Source: Styela clava
Taxonomy: Eukaryota; Chordata; Ascidiacea; Stolidobranchia; Styelidae
Reading direction: 5' to 3'
Assembly: GCF_964204865.1 (NCBI RefSeq)
Contig: NC_135251.1
Coordinates: 22,630,001 to 22,694,000, forward strand
Length of the DNA: 64,000 nucleotides
Under the pieces are notes generated by a model. It did not search any database, was not told the DNA's origin, and saw nothing but the letters and a program-made list of their open reading frames with translations. Shown piece after piece: positions 27,201 through 37,855 of the stretch; position 1 is the stretch's first letter; each line of letters begins with the position of its first letter. Made by a program: the position numbers and the translations under genes.

Positions 27201-30200
27201 ATAGGAAACTTTTTTGACGATAAAATTGAAGTAAATAACGACTACTTTAACGGAACTGTGAGTCTGATGATTTTACTTAAATATTCAGTAGACTACTATA
27301 TTTGTGTATTGAGCAAAAATTTTTTTAATTCGTTTTATAAATAGTTAGACTGGGTTGTTGATCCTAATCAAATATTGTTTTTTTTATATCGATTTTGTGT
27401 TGGATTACTGAAACCTAATCGCCAAGCAACTCTCAAAAATGGAACGTTTGCTAATATGGTAAAAAAGTCGCGCGGCCAAAGTATTGCGCCTAAATAGCAA
27501 TATAAAAAACGGTACAAAATTATCAATGCAACTACACACACACAATTATAAACATGCTAATTACTTATTGCAATTCTGTTCTAGCACTACTATTATTTAT
27601 TTGCTATTTTACACGCAATCTCTTGGACGCCTTATGCAAACAGTATAATTTCGCGCTTCAATGTATTCGGCTGAGTCATAAATATTAGAAAGAATTCTAA
27701 TGTAATTGAATATGATAGATGGCAACTCAATTGACAGTTTTTAGGGAAATATTCTTCAAATTAAGCCTTAACCATTCGACCACATTCGCGATCAAAATAA
27801 CAGTCAGCGAGCTAGCTTAACTGAAAACAGTAGAATGAGTAATAGACAGGGAAATCCATTGGCGTCACAATATGCTGTATACATGACTATGCGCATGAAT
27901 GTCTACCAATGCACAGTTGGGAAGGAAGAATAAAATTCAAAATGGGCTAAGGGAGGAATTAATCGGAAAAGTTTGAAAACCACTGTACTAGTTCAACAGT
28001 ATTTGAGTATACCTTATATTATATTTCCCATAATTTGAAACCTGGATACTGAATTGGCTACCAAATATCACTAATTTCAGTATAAATTATCTGAAACCAG
28101 CTTACTAAAAATACAAATGGTTTGATATAAATTTCAACTTCGATTACAGCTTCCGAGCCTGGGTTAAATAACAATTCGACACCGACTCAGAATCGGGAAG
28201 AACAGAACAGACACAATTGCAAATTCTTTGCAGTTTTTACTCCCTATTTCACGGTTTGAGAACTCTGAGGTTCTAATTTAAATACATAGGATTTTAAATA
28301 CGCATCCGGTTCCGAAGTAAACGAAAATGGAGACTCTGTCTACGAACAGAATATCCAGTAACCAATTTCTTGTGATTTATTTATGATTCAATCAGCGACG
28401 TTCCCTGTCTCGTACCCAGCCTTCCTTCTTGTGAATCGGAGAACATCGTTTCGCTGAACTCAATAAATCCTTATTTTATTTCCAGTCAACCGAATTCTAC
28501 ATGCTCTCAAATCTCCTTACTGATCTGAAATACTACTGGTTGCATATATCATCGGTAATTAAAAGATTAGGTCTTTCAAGCAACATGCAAGAATTTGTGA
28601 ACAATGGATACATGTGAGTTTACAATATTTTGTACTTTGCACAGGTCTTACCACCTGAATGGGATTCAAAAAGTGAATAAAATCTCATTTTAATATTTAA
28701 CATGAGACAAAAAGAATTTTTTTCGCTATTCCCGGTTTAGATTGAGTAATTTGTATTAATTTTCTGCTTGCTATGCAGATATCGAATGTATAGGTTATAA
28801 ATGGAATTACATTCAGTGAATTGGTCTAGTATTTTCGAGTATTTTGATGTAGATTGAAATGAATACCAGTCAAATGATTTTTTTTAAATAATATTTTATC
28901 TAGAAAATCGAAGAAAGAACTTAAAAACCTGATTGAAGAATCTGAAACGATCGCCCGTAAAAATATGGATGACTTGCAGATGTACGTTCAAAAAAGAATA
29001 AACGAGCTGCAGGTAATTGAATAACTAATAATAATAAATCATTTTCGTAATAATTGGGTTTTTGTTAATAACTGGACCAATTTCTTTGAAATTTCCAGTG
29101 ATTAAAGATTATATTTTTCGCTAGAAGGTGCGCGTTCGCGATTCGGTGGCCAGGCGAAGTCGTGAACACTATAAATAATTATGGTACAGGTAGACTACTG
29201 TTACAGATTGTTTTTCGTATCCAAATATTCGAGCATCGCATCGCTGTCTTTGTCGAATGTTAGTTCATTAACTTTGGGTACAAATTAGCCCAATAGTCTC
29301 CATAATAAAGAAATATTTGGAAAAACAATCTTTGGAAACAAGAATTCAACAAAACGATACATATTTTCAGTTCGTGTTCAAAAATCGTGATGTTGTTTCA
29401 CCATTGTCTGCTTCTCACAGTTTAATATCTCTGAAGCAAGATCTTATTCTGGCAAGATTTTATCTATCAGAGGTCAAATAACGATCATTGCGAAGCACTA
29501 TCACTGAGAACAAACAGGACTCCGATTAGGTTTTTGATAAACAAGAGCGTGAATATATCAGTCCCAACTAAATCGGCAATGTTTTTTTCAAGTCATGTCG
29601 ATATCAAACATTCCTTCCTCTCTCACAAGCTATACACTTGTGTCATGTCCCTAGACAGCGAAACTGAATGCTTGAGTGCTACAAATATATGCTAAATGTT
29701 TATGTAGCTTACTCATACGGACTGGGAGTAAGTAATCATTAAGACGTAAATGTGTTTCAGTATTTTTGTTAGGGTCAGAATATTCCTATTGATGAATGTT
29801 TTCCACCAATGGGTTGAGTCTGAATCAGTTGTTTTGTAGTAATTATATCTGACAATTTATTGCGGGTATTAAATCTTTGCTATTCTGAAGAACCACTAAC
29901 CGGGTTGCAGGACAATGTGCTTGTATCCATTGTGGTGACTGGTAACGGCCGATCGGAGTCCGTCGTAAGAGAAACTGGCGGTTAATGGTAATGGCAAACA
30001 TGCATGATAGCAGAAGTTTTCCTGTCATTAGGATCTCTTTGACGCCTCGTATCTTTATCTGGTCAAAATGATTGATTATTTTCAGCTCTAAAATATTTAA
30101 CCGCTTTAGGTATTTTTATTATACTGAATAGTCACAGACAAGTAAAACCCAACATATTGTTTGTCAACTGCTGTCAGTTGTAACATACACTTAGATGTGA

Positions 30201-33133
30201 AGACAGCTATGACTGTTATTCAACTGTTCAGACTTCAGAGTTGGACTAAACCTTGCTGAACATTAGAGGTGACTTACACGGCAGTTACACAACAATGGCT
30301 AGTTCGATTACGTTGTTGATATTTATCTCAAGATTGTTACGGCTCCAAGTTTTTACGCTCGTGTGTCAACCATCACGTTACGCGCTCCAGTATTGTACAA
30401 ATTTGCAGGATTCTCTCCCATAAGGATCAATATTCATCCATAATTATCCGCAGTCTATTATGCTGTGCATACTGACATATTCTTTGATTAGTGCTTTGAA
30501 GGAATATTCACTAGCACTGTCGGTGTTGTAAAACCAAATTATAAAACGAAGAATTTCACGCTGACAGAAGCCTATACGTTCAATATTTGTTTACTACTTA
30601 AGATTGTTTCGATTAACACCGCATATGTGTGTATGTTTTCTCTGTTTAGAATCCAAACAATTGCAACAGTGCATCAGTTTATGTATGTAATATGGTAAAT
30701 GGAGCTGGATTTGGCAGCGAGTTGCACAGCATACTCAAATGTTTTCTACCGGCGTTTAAACAACAAAGAACTTTGATTTATTATATGAATGGATGGAAAT
30801 ATGATCCTGAAGGATGGAGTCATCTCTTTGCCCCACTCAGTGATTGTGACGAAACACAATATACAAGTATTACAACCTTTGTAAATACTACCACGTTAAA
30901 TCAAGTTTTATGATAATACATCTTAATATTTAAAATTAATTTGAGATTTTTTCGAAAAATGCAGTTTGAGAAATCACTGGTCTCTCTTTATTAGTGTTAC
31001 AGTTAAATTAGCTATGTCTAAACAAGTCTGACAATATGATATATGTCATTGCTAGTGTGCAACAATACACTTGAATAATTTGTATCAGCATAGAATTAGG
31101 TTGAATTTTTTTATACAGAATATATCTTTTTGTGAACACTATACCTTGAAATTATTTTCAAATTTCCATTCGTTTTCAGGTCTGAGTAACTCACAAATTG
31201 TGAATGGCAATGCCGTTTATCCAACTGGATACGACTTTATATCAATTCCAGAGGAAATATCTCAATTTATTATTCGAAATCATGCGGATCCATTTGCCTG
31301 GTGGATTGCGCAATTCATTGGATATGCGATGAGAATAAGGCCTGACTTTGTGAATCAACTCAACATCACCGCTCAGAAAATAAACTTTACTAAACCCATA
31401 GCCGGGTAAGTGAATGATAAACTATGCTAAATTATTGTTGTTTTTGTTGTTGTAAAAATTTTTTCCTCAAAACCTAATATACCAAAATTGCCAGTACTTA
31501 GAGATAGATGGTAAATAAATGGGATGTCACCGTATATCTAATTCGTAGACCGTCTCTGTCTTGCAAGTCACCCGTTCACCATTCAGCGTCAACGCCCACG
31601 TGAATGAAGATACTTTAGAAAATCTCAATTTCATTTTATTCGTAGATTTTCACAACACACAGAATACAGAACTTAACATCCTCCAGCATAGACTAGTAAT
31701 TTAGTTACATTGAAAGGAGCGGATGAAGATTTAGGATTCGTGGCCTCCACGAAAGAGAAATTTTCACCAACATGCAACAGAAGTGGGAGACATTTCTCAA
31801 TTTGCTCCACCTGAAACATATGACCTCCTGATACCATTTCTTGAACACTTGGTTGGAAGTTTACTAAAGTTGAGATAGTCATTTGACCTCCGTGTCCATT
31901 TATTTGAGCATTACCTTATTCTGTTGTGGCCTCAATTTCGAGTAAAGTCAACTAACAGCATGAATAACCCTAATTTCCCATCCTCTAACACTGAAATGTA
32001 GTATACAATATTAAATTTCCTAATGAGAATAACTTTCACAGATATTGATCATAAAAGTTAAACTACTAACATGTTAATTTCTCATTTCAATCCATTTTTT
32101 TCAGAGTTCATATTCGTCGTGGAGACAAAATAAAATGGGAGGCAAAGAAACACGAAGTACAAGAATATATGTTTTTTATAAAAAATTGGTTCGACGAACA
32201 AAATATAGAACAAAGAACTGTATATGTGGCAACTGATGACGATGGAGTTCATCAGGAATTGAAAACGAAGTAAGAAATTTCATGATATGAACACTTTCTC
32301 GACCACAGCTCTGATTGAGACTGCAAAGAATAAAAGACGATATGGATTTTTAGCTCTAGATCTCTCAATAGTTTGTCCCATATAACGAAGTTATGATATA
32401 CATATATAATCAAATTTCTCTTCTATATTAACAAGATATCCTTCATACAAATTCATCACAACCCCAACTGACACTATGCGAAAAGGACTTAGTGCTCTTC
32501 AGGGAATAGTCAAGGACATATATCTACTTTCACAATGCGATTTTGTGGCATGCACCGGTTCTTCCAATGTAAGTAACTGGAATAATAATCAAGTAATTTT
32601 TTCCTATTTTTTTCACAAGAATAAAAATATACAGTTTCATTATAATTGTAACGTTTTCATAAAATAAATTCAATCATGGAAATAATGAATTTGCATTCAA
32701 ATTCAAAGTGCCATAAACTATTTGCTAATTTGAATATAAAAACATGTTGTCTTTTACTATATATAACATCATGAAAATAGCAATGACATAAAGCTTACTT
32801 CTGTTCATTATTTAGATATGCCACCTCGTTTACGAATTATTCAGCTTTCATCATCACGACGCATCTACCAGGTGGCAATCAATAGACCATATGTATTATT
32901 TGAATGATGCAATATTTCCATACGTTGCAATATCAGACCATACGGCGAGGAAAGATAAGAGTGAGATTAATTTTAGGAAGGGTGATATTATTAGAGTGAC
33001 TCATGGTTGTCCCACAGATGGGTTCATAAATAGCGAGAATACCAACAATCGCGAAAAAGGAAGAGTTCCATTGTATAAACTAAGATCGAAGCCATCGATT
33101 GATAGTTTTCCGATTCTCCGTAGACCTTCATAG
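24256..33133 (+). CDS. FUT8-like: FUT8-like alpha-(1,6)-fucosyltransferase (core fucosylation), nine exons
   Basis: FUT8 transfers fucose from GDP-fucose to the innermost GlcNAc of N-glycans in the Golgi. Exons: 24256-24386, 27176-27257, 28486-28613, 28904-29012, 30650-30866, 31180-31405, 32105-32269, 32436-32568, 32816-33133. All junctions are GT-AG and in phase, giving 502 residues (human FUT8 has 575). Visible features: a helical N-terminal region; INELQNPNNC at the catalytic-domain start (human has YLQNPKDC); the GDP-fucose motif HIRRGDK followed by Glu three residues later, matching human Arg365, Arg366, Asp368, Lys369 and Glu373; VYVATDDD (Asp409/410); KDIYLLSQCDF (Asp453); TGSSN (Ser469); then a C-terminal SH3-like domain with KGDIIRV, DGF and YKLRSKP. 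HIRRGDK has Gly where human has Thr. I see no N-terminal membrane anchor in exon 1, so a further 5' exon may exist or the enzyme may be atypical. Confidence 0.9.
25170..25240. repeat. Lone hAT-like terminus
   Basis: GCAGGGGTCTGCAACCTTTTGT followed by GCGGGCCGCAC is the style of a hAT left end. No matching right end or target duplication was found, so it is a fragment. It lies in intron 1 of the FUT8-like gene. Confidence 0.45.
25447..25990 (+). repeat. Copy of the Helentron left-end region (in FUT8-like intron 1)
   Basis: It matches 42815 onward from TGGACACGTAGTGGACATAA through the CTTTTCTCTTCGAATAC and TTTTCAGTGGTT blocks to the CTTGCTGtCCATATATTT and ACTGCGGTAT segments. The right limit is approximate. 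It carries no coding region. Confidence 0.65.
26644..26774 (+). other. Duplicated first exon of the FUT8-like gene (alternative or dead exon)
   Basis: This is a 131-base match to exon 1 (24256-24386) with the same length, frame and phase-2 donor (AA|GTAAGA); upstream similarity extends about 200 bases. The exon-1 ATG is TTG here; an in-frame ATG occurs at 26668. It would splice in phase to the exon at 27176. It could be an alternative first exon or a decaying copy. Confidence 0.65.
29055..29260 (+). repeat. Helentron-end fragment (in FUT8-like intron 4)
   Basis: ACTGGACCAATTTCTTTGAAA...CAGTGATTAAAGAT matches 42936-42972, and TATCCAAATATTCGAGCAT resembles the element right end TGTCCATATATTTGAGCAT. 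It looks like a short, internally deleted relative. Confidence 0.5.
31673..31920 (-). other. Unidentified coding-like segment with 3' UTR and poly(A) signal, antisense in a FUT8-like intron
   Basis: The minus strand reads an unbroken stretch of about 80 codons that looks like protein (GHGGQMTISTLVNF, VEQIEKCLPLLLHVGENF, FNVTKLLVYAGGC, stop), followed within about 50 bases by AATAAA. A TAA lies just upstream. I do not recognise the family. It could be the last exon of an antisense gene or a truncated processed copy. Confidence 0.35.
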
Positions 33134-33328
33134 TACCCCGTCGAAATATTGCCAACGCAAAGTTAGTCCAGTTGAAGAAACAAAAATTCACAATATTGAA
33201 AAATATGTTTTGCAGTGGAAAGACGACCATTCTTTGTCTTGATTATTAAATTATTACGCATTCAACAAAATATCTATGCTTTATATATTTTGAACTTGAA
33301 TCAAATATCTTTTTGTTTAAATTTCAGA

Positions 33329-33334
33329 AATAAA
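33329..33334 (+). terminator. Poly(A) signal of the FUT8-like gene
   Basis: AATAAA lies 196 bases after the FUT8-like stop codon. The rest of 33.34-34.15 kb shows no gene. Confidence 0.5.
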
Positions 33335-34157
33335 ATACTAATTTGATATATATTGACCATAAAAATACTTTTATACATATAAATGTCTGTATAGTAACTT
33401 TCCTCAAAAGGTAATGTTTCCTACAATAGGATGTAACGACCCATTGACTCTCCTGATTTTTCGTGTCGGCGTGAATCATAATGGAGCAAGTGCGCAATTT
33501 GTCAAGCGCTGGCTTCGCTCATTCTATGGGTGAGAGATTTGATTAGACAATATAGATCTACCAGTATTGTGCATTTCACTTCGATAACGGTAATTCACTT
33601 TATGCATTTACGAAAGCTAACTGCAGACTCGAGAACACTTGAAAATGAATATTTTTCATTGGTTACGAAACACTAAATACGATAAAAACCTTCTTTGATG
33701 TGTATCCCTCTACTTCACTAAGCATTTTTAAGATAGGTGTCCTAAATATAACTTTAGCCGGCGTACGAGATCTTTCGTAGCCTTTTAATCGGAGCACGGG
33801 CTCTTAGCTTTTAACTTGCACGAATTGTTCTTCACCTCTATGTTCAGTTTGTAGGCGCTCGCCCCCAGCAGACAATGGATGATAGTAGACAAACGACAAT
33901 TGCGACAATTCTTCTTTACTTTATTGAGCAGTATACACGTCAATGTTGTATTTACAAGACTGAATAATACTACAGAGAAAGCGATCCTTATATACAGAAA
34001 ACGAACGATAATTATGTCTCACCCAGGATTTTAACATAAACAGAATTTTAAAGAATACTGTAAGGATTTAATCTATAAATCTATATTCCGGGAATTAAAA
34101 TGGTGCTATCGATCCCATTAGCCTTATTGATCGAAGTTTTGAATACTAATTACCACC

Positions 34158-34322
34158 TGGACGTTATTGATCCAGTTATTTTTCGTTGCCATATGTTGTC
34201 TAATTTAAAATGGGTTTTTTATCGATCTAATTTACGAATTCGGAGAATTTCGTCAATACTAATTATTAGCCTTTTTCTATGTATTCAAAATTGTTTGTCC
34301 AAATCAATAATCTTTCCCTATA
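34158..34322. repeat. 165-bp direct repeat (LTR-like), left copy
   Basis: It is identical to 36630-36794 except for three substitutions near its right end. The two copies bracket the envelope ORF. On the minus strand the sequence just before this copy is purine-rich (AAAAGAAGGGAG), as expected of a polypurine tract next to a 3' LTR. No clear TG...CA ends or target duplication were found. Confidence 0.7.
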
Positions 34323-34751
34323 AAATACTCCCTTCTTTTGGAATGAAATTCCGGGTTTTGGGACATAACTATCGTGCCTATACGTTCTAAAAATAAAATC
34401 AAAAAAACATTCAAAATTGCGAAACACGAAAAATATGTAAGGTCAAGAAGAAAAGATGCAAAACGATAAAATTTAGTCGACTGAAAATAGTTTCTCTTCT
34501 CTGTTACGATATTGAAAGATGTTTGTTACATATTCTTTAAACGAATTATTAGATACATTTTTTTTTTTCACGTATATATATATATATATTACATTTAGTA
34601 CGTATACATTTGAATAAACAAACACAATTCATGAAAACTAACACAAATCGCCAAGGGAGGCAAAAAATCAAGAAGAAAGAGTGGGGTATAGGTTAGGGTG
34701 GGAATTGGGAACGTGGGGAGCATGAATGGGCACAATAGTCTCGATGTCTTC

Positions 34752-36635
34752 TCAATTTGATCTATTATTATTCTGAGTTGTTTCTGCTATGGTTGGTTGA
34801 GTAGGATTCTCATAATCGACCCAGTGTTGACTTATTGTTTGAATATAAGGGGTTGATTTGTCTCTAAGCATTGGAATCATACGCTTTATATAGCATATGG
34901 TCCATACAACGCCCCAAAACATTCCTAAGTGAAAAGCTAACATGTATAGCGCTGATAAAATTGGATGATAAATGAACGACAATGCATTCACGAAGTTATC
35001 TTCCACTTCGTTTTTGGCCATAATATAATTGTTGTTTTTGTTTGCTTTGATGGACGGCTTGTGGTCCAATAATATCCTTTCTCTAACCAAATTTAAATGA
35101 TTGATCGATTTTAAGATATTATTGAAATCCTCAAAGCCTGAATGTCCAACATGAGGCATATTTTGAAATATGGTTTCATATTCCAATGCTTTGAAAGCCT
35201 CTTTCATTGGTTTCAATGTTGGCCTCAATGCTTTGATGTTGGCATTTGTATGCCTTAATGTATAGTTAGTATAAGTATAATAACGGCCATCTATTAAAAA
35301 AGTAAAAGTACGACCAGAGACATAATTTTCATGAATACCAGCATAGACATTCGTGTCTGTGAACATCTGTGCTATTACGGTTTCATTATTTTTGTTTAAC
35401 AATGACAGAAGCGGCCGTGTTGCGTATGTATCATTGAAAATTATTGTTTTTAGAACGGTAGCGTTTATTTTCTCACATTGTATTTTTGTAAGAATATCTC
35501 CTACCGTTATTACAGCGCGATTATCACCTAATATTTCCTCTAAAATTTGACCTGGGTATTGCTTACTTAAAATTTTATCCACTCTGGTAAGAATAGTTTC
35601 TAGTTGACATTCAAGATGATTGATATCTGATGTGAAATCAGCAATCACCTCGGATATTCTGTCCGTATTTTCCTGAATGAAACCGGTAATAGTCCTAGAT
35701 GCAGAACTCCCCACCACGGAAAGATAATTAAGTTTTGGGTATTTGGATTTGAGGAACTTCGATGTATCCAATGAATCACATTGTTTCGTTTCGAATAGAA
35801 GGCCATCGTTAGTACAGAATGTTTTAGTACTAAAACACCGTTGTACATATGAACCACATGTGCCCCAATGATGGATACTGGTTCCCAATTCCGGCAAATC
35901 TAATCTATAAATATCACTTGAAGTATTATAGTGCAATGCCATTTTCGAATTATAATTCTCAAACTCTGGACAATCTATCAAGGGGTAACTCTTCCAAATT
36001 ATTGTTTGGGTACCTATAGTACAAGAACCGGTATTTATATTACAAGATGACAAACCTGAATAGGGACCTAATAAAACACCTTTGATGTGATCATAATAAA
36101 TTTTGGTTAGGGCCAAATGAGCATTATAAATTTTGCCTGTAGTTGTTGTTGGCCACTTATAGACATATTCTACATCATTATCTGTGGACCAAGTATTTGC
36201 TGATGTAGATTTTAATTTACCTATGTTTTCTGCTTTGAATGTATGTGCCCAATCTTGACAATATAATGCGGTTGGAGGGTCGGCCATGTAGGATTTGGAT
36301 TTATCATAAATAGAGCCGAAAAAGAATTTAGTTGATTGCCATTCTGTGACAGATTTTTGACAAACATATGCCGTAATGTTAGTGTAGGCCGAGGATAATT
36401 TGTGAACCGTGGCATTGCAATAATCTACTCGAGTGATCGGTTGTTTTTTACATTTCGGTGGTTCCGGTATGGAGTACTCTGCGACAGGTCTATTAGGATT
36501 ACAAAAATTCACCGATACTGTTGGGCTTGATGGGTTAAAAGCAAAAGAGGTAGAATATAGACAATACAAGAAATTAAAAATAGGTGAAATAATTTTGTCT
36601 ATTCTGGTGGGATGTTTTGCCGGAACGCGTGGACG
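34752..36635 (-). CDS. Endogenous viral envelope glycoprotein ORF (single exon)
   Basis: The frame is open from the codon after a TAA at 36636-36638 to the stop at 34752, about 627 codons with no internal stop. Features seen: an N-terminal hydrophobic segment resembling a signal peptide; a cysteine-rich ectodomain with roughly seven N-x-S/T sites; a CGS...FC...GLLF cysteine cluster mid-way; a C-terminal membrane segment (about residues 535-560 counted from 36569) followed by a short basic tail. This is the plan of a viral surface glycoprotein. The CG..FC...GLLF pattern recalls class III (mononegavirus/chuvirus-like) glycoproteins, which are known to be captured by retroelements, but that is a weak assignment. 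No gag, protease, RT or integrase is present. The frame lacks an ATG ahead of the signal-like segment; the first in-frame ATG is about 95 codons downstream of the TTG at 36569. Confidence 0.7.
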   Translation of the reverse strand, partial: RPRVPAKHPTRIDKIISPIFNFLYCLYSTSFAFNPSSPTVSVNFCNPNRPVAEYSIPEPPKCKKQPITRVDYCNATVHKLSSAYTNITAYVCQKSVTEWQSTKFFFGSIYDKSKSYMADPPTALYCQDWAHTFKAENIGKLKSTSANTWSTDNDVEYVYKWPTTTTGKIYNAHLALTKIYYDHIKGVLLGPYSGLSSCNINTGSCTIGTQTIIWKSYPLIDCPEFENYNSKMALHYNTSSDIYRLDLPELGTSIHHWGTCGSYVQRCFSTKTFCTNDGLLFETKQCDSLDTSKFLKSKYPKLNYLSVVGSSASRTITGFIQENTDRISEVIADFTSDINHLECQLETILTRVDKILSKQYPGQILEEILGDNRAVITVGDILTKIQCEKINATVLKTIIFNDTYATRPLLSLLNKNNETVIAQMFTDTNVYAGIHENYVSGRTFTFLIDGRYYTYTNYTLRHTNANIKALRPTLKPMKEAFKALEYETIFQNMPHVGHSGFEDFNNILKSINHLNLVRERILLDHKPSIKANKNNNYIMAKNEVEDNFVNALSFIYHPILSALYMLAFHLGMFWGVVWTICYIKRMIPMLRDKSTPYIQTISQHWVDYENPTQPTIAETTQNNNRSN

Positions 36636-36794
36636 TTATTGATCCAGTTATTTTTCGTTGCCATATGTTGTCTAATTTAAAATGGGTTTTTTATCGATCT
36701 AATTTACGAATTCGGAGAATTTCGTCAATACTAATTATTAGCCTTTTTCTATGTATTTAAAAATGTTTGTCCAAATTAATAATCTTTCCCTATA
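36630..36794. repeat. 165-bp direct repeat (LTR-like), right copy
   Basis: Partner of 34158-34322, about 98 percent identical. In the minus orientation of the envelope ORF it would be the 5' copy and ends immediately before the open frame. The interval 36.8-37.85 kb to its right shows no gene and partly resembles 13.9-14.5 kb. Confidence 0.7.
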
Positions 36795-37855
36795 CATTCT
36801 CCTCGTAATAATTGCTTTTTTCAGGAAATGAATATTTTGGAGAAACTTTTCACGTCAAATACTTGTTGTAATTTAGTAATCCAAGCACTGATTGCGCCAA
36901 AAAATGAGCAATTGCTAACTGCAATAGACCATAATTCTCCAATAAAACAACTTCAAAATGACTTCAAATATTTAAAAATTCATGAGGTATTAAGATTTCT
37001 GCCGACGATATCCTAAAATCGGTAGTTTCCTGCTAATCTAACTCGACTGACCGCGAAGTGACGATATAATTCCTCATTAAGTAAATTTGCCAAATATGCA
37101 CTAAGAACGTATAATAATGTATTAACTAAAGATTCATGACATATGGAATTAGGCATCAATCTGTAATCAATACGTATGTGGAATGACATATTATGAGCAT
37201 AACTTTACAACGCCAAAGCATAATTACTTTGCAAAGCCATCTTCAAATTCAACAAAATATTATTGGTAGTTAAATAAATCCTAAAATGCAGTGCGTACAA
37301 ATATGAGGTAGTTTCAATATGATAAAATCATCATTATCAGTATTAGCATCATCAAACAAAATTCAATAATTTGTACGGCTTTGAAATTCGAAATAAATTT
37401 ATCTTAAATAAAAAAATATGATGTCGCAGATTACGTTACTGACGGAAAAGGTATGGTAATGCGTACAACTCAGAAATGAAATAATCTTTACTAATGATGA
37501 GAGACACGAACCGCAAAAGTTTTAACATAAATATTTACTTTATTCGTCGTTTTGACAAACGTAAAACGCTTGACTTTATTGTCACGTATTTCATGTCTGA
37601 CAAATATGGCAATAGTTGAATGTGATCTGCGTAGTTTATCGTCCTGGAATCAGAACACGATTTAATTTAATTGATATTAAGCTTTATTTACTTCAGACAT
37701 ATGTTTTTGTTTGTGAAATTTTTTCATGTAGCGGGTGGCCGCCATTCTTGTATAGATTCGAACATGATATCCGGATGTTGTTCCTAATCGAACGATGAAT
37801 CGAAAATTGGCCCTTTGAAAAATGTTGCAATATTCATCATGAATATGGGAACGCA

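Larger units (their letters stand above)
34158..36794 (-). mobile_element. Putative deleted LTR element carrying only an envelope gene
   Basis: Two near-identical direct repeats of 165 bp bracket 2.3 kb that holds just one long ORF (the glycoprotein). The parsimonious reading is an env-bearing LTR element that lost gag-pol, or a captured env between LTRs. The repeat identity implies a recent origin. The lack of a visible primer-binding site and target duplication leaves the class open. Confidence 0.5.

Noticed and set aside
34575..34595. AT dinucleotide run as a regulatory element
   Set aside because: Short microsatellites of this kind occur throughout the window and carry no specific signal.
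36828..37016. 62-codon plus-strand ORF preceded by a TTTTTTCAG acceptor-like site
   Set aside because: It could be a last exon, but there is no partner exon, no family resemblance and no poly(A) signal close by.
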